Positions 63,988-64,000 of a stretch of DNA of 64,000 nt are shown here, piece after piece (within the stretch, counting starts at the first letter, position 1; each line of letters starts with the position of its first letter). The DNA is from Arthrobacter yangruifuii (GTDB lineage Bacteria > Actinomycetota > Actinomycetes > Actinomycetales > Micrococcaceae): the NCBI RefSeq assembly GCF_009192775.1, contig NZ_VTFX01000001.1, forward strand, positions 868,001 through 932,000, written 5' to 3'. Position numbers and translations under genes: made by a program. The notes beneath the pieces were generated by a model. It made no database searches. It saw only the letters and a program-made list of their open reading frames with translations, and had not been told where the DNA came from.

Positions 63988-64000
63988 GTTCGCATAGTGA

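Overview
The window looks like chromosome from a high-GC Gram-positive actinobacterium, most likely an Arthrobacter-type member of the Micrococcaceae. Supporting signs are the strongly GC-biased third codon positions, a mycothiol synthase, a GlnR-type regulator next to it, an RNA-degradosome-type polyphosphate kinase, ATP-type PfkA with the actinobacterial GGEGT and PKTVDND motifs, RpoB and RpoC of actinobacterial type, and many genes whose -10 box lies only 6-7 bases before the start codon, as in leaderless transcripts. The genus is an inference from overall protein appearance. I see no prophage, insertion sequence, CRISPR array or plasmid gene; this is core chromosome with a few accessory genes.

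Layout. 1-13 kb: end of a tRNA-Tyr gene, a MarR regulator, a thioredoxin, a glutathione-independent formaldehyde dehydrogenase, an ammonium channel with a PII-like C-terminal domain, an acyl-CoA synthetase, an AlkA-type glycosylase, the transsulfuration pair cbs-metB, and a DUF222/HNH protein with a repeat-rich 3' end. 13-25 kb: an amidohydrolase with a membrane partner, a GT87-type mannosyltransferase, a MOSC protein, a DEAD-box helicase with a long leader, a Ser/Thr kinase-GAF fusion, tRNA-Thr and tRNA-Met, a PfpI protein, DUF2797, two MaoC dehydratase subunits and murB. 25-39 kb: thyA-folA-asd, NUDIX/phosphatase plus polyphosphate kinase, mshD and glnR, a nitrobindin-like protein, YgfZ, an ankyrin protein and pfkA. 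39-44 kb: a divergent envelope-stress-type cluster with three PspC-domain proteins, a PspC histidine kinase and a LuxR-type regulator. 44-64 kb: an aspartate aminotransferase, tRNA-Trp, secE-nusG-rplK-rplA, a tandem acetyltransferase, rplJ-rplL, an anion permease, a thiolase, rpoB-rpoC, and an IclR regulator next to pobA.

How genes work together. cbs and metB act in sulfur amino-acid interconversion. thyA, folA and asd form a nucleotide/folate/aspartate-family run. murB follows two MaoC dehydratases with overlapping start and stop codons. The ribosomal and RNA polymerase genes follow the usual bacterial order but are interrupted by an acetyltransferase and by a permease-thiolase pair. GlnR is the expected nitrogen regulator for a host whose Amt carries its own PII-like domain.

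The most interesting signals are: an Amt-PII fusion with an altered T-loop; a 53-54 bp palindromic element present twice, once inside the rpoB-rpoC gap; three CCCTGA boxes spaced exactly 11 bp apart between the divergent PspC genes; about a dozen apparently leaderless promoters; and several tandem repeats that copy the 3' ends of genes.
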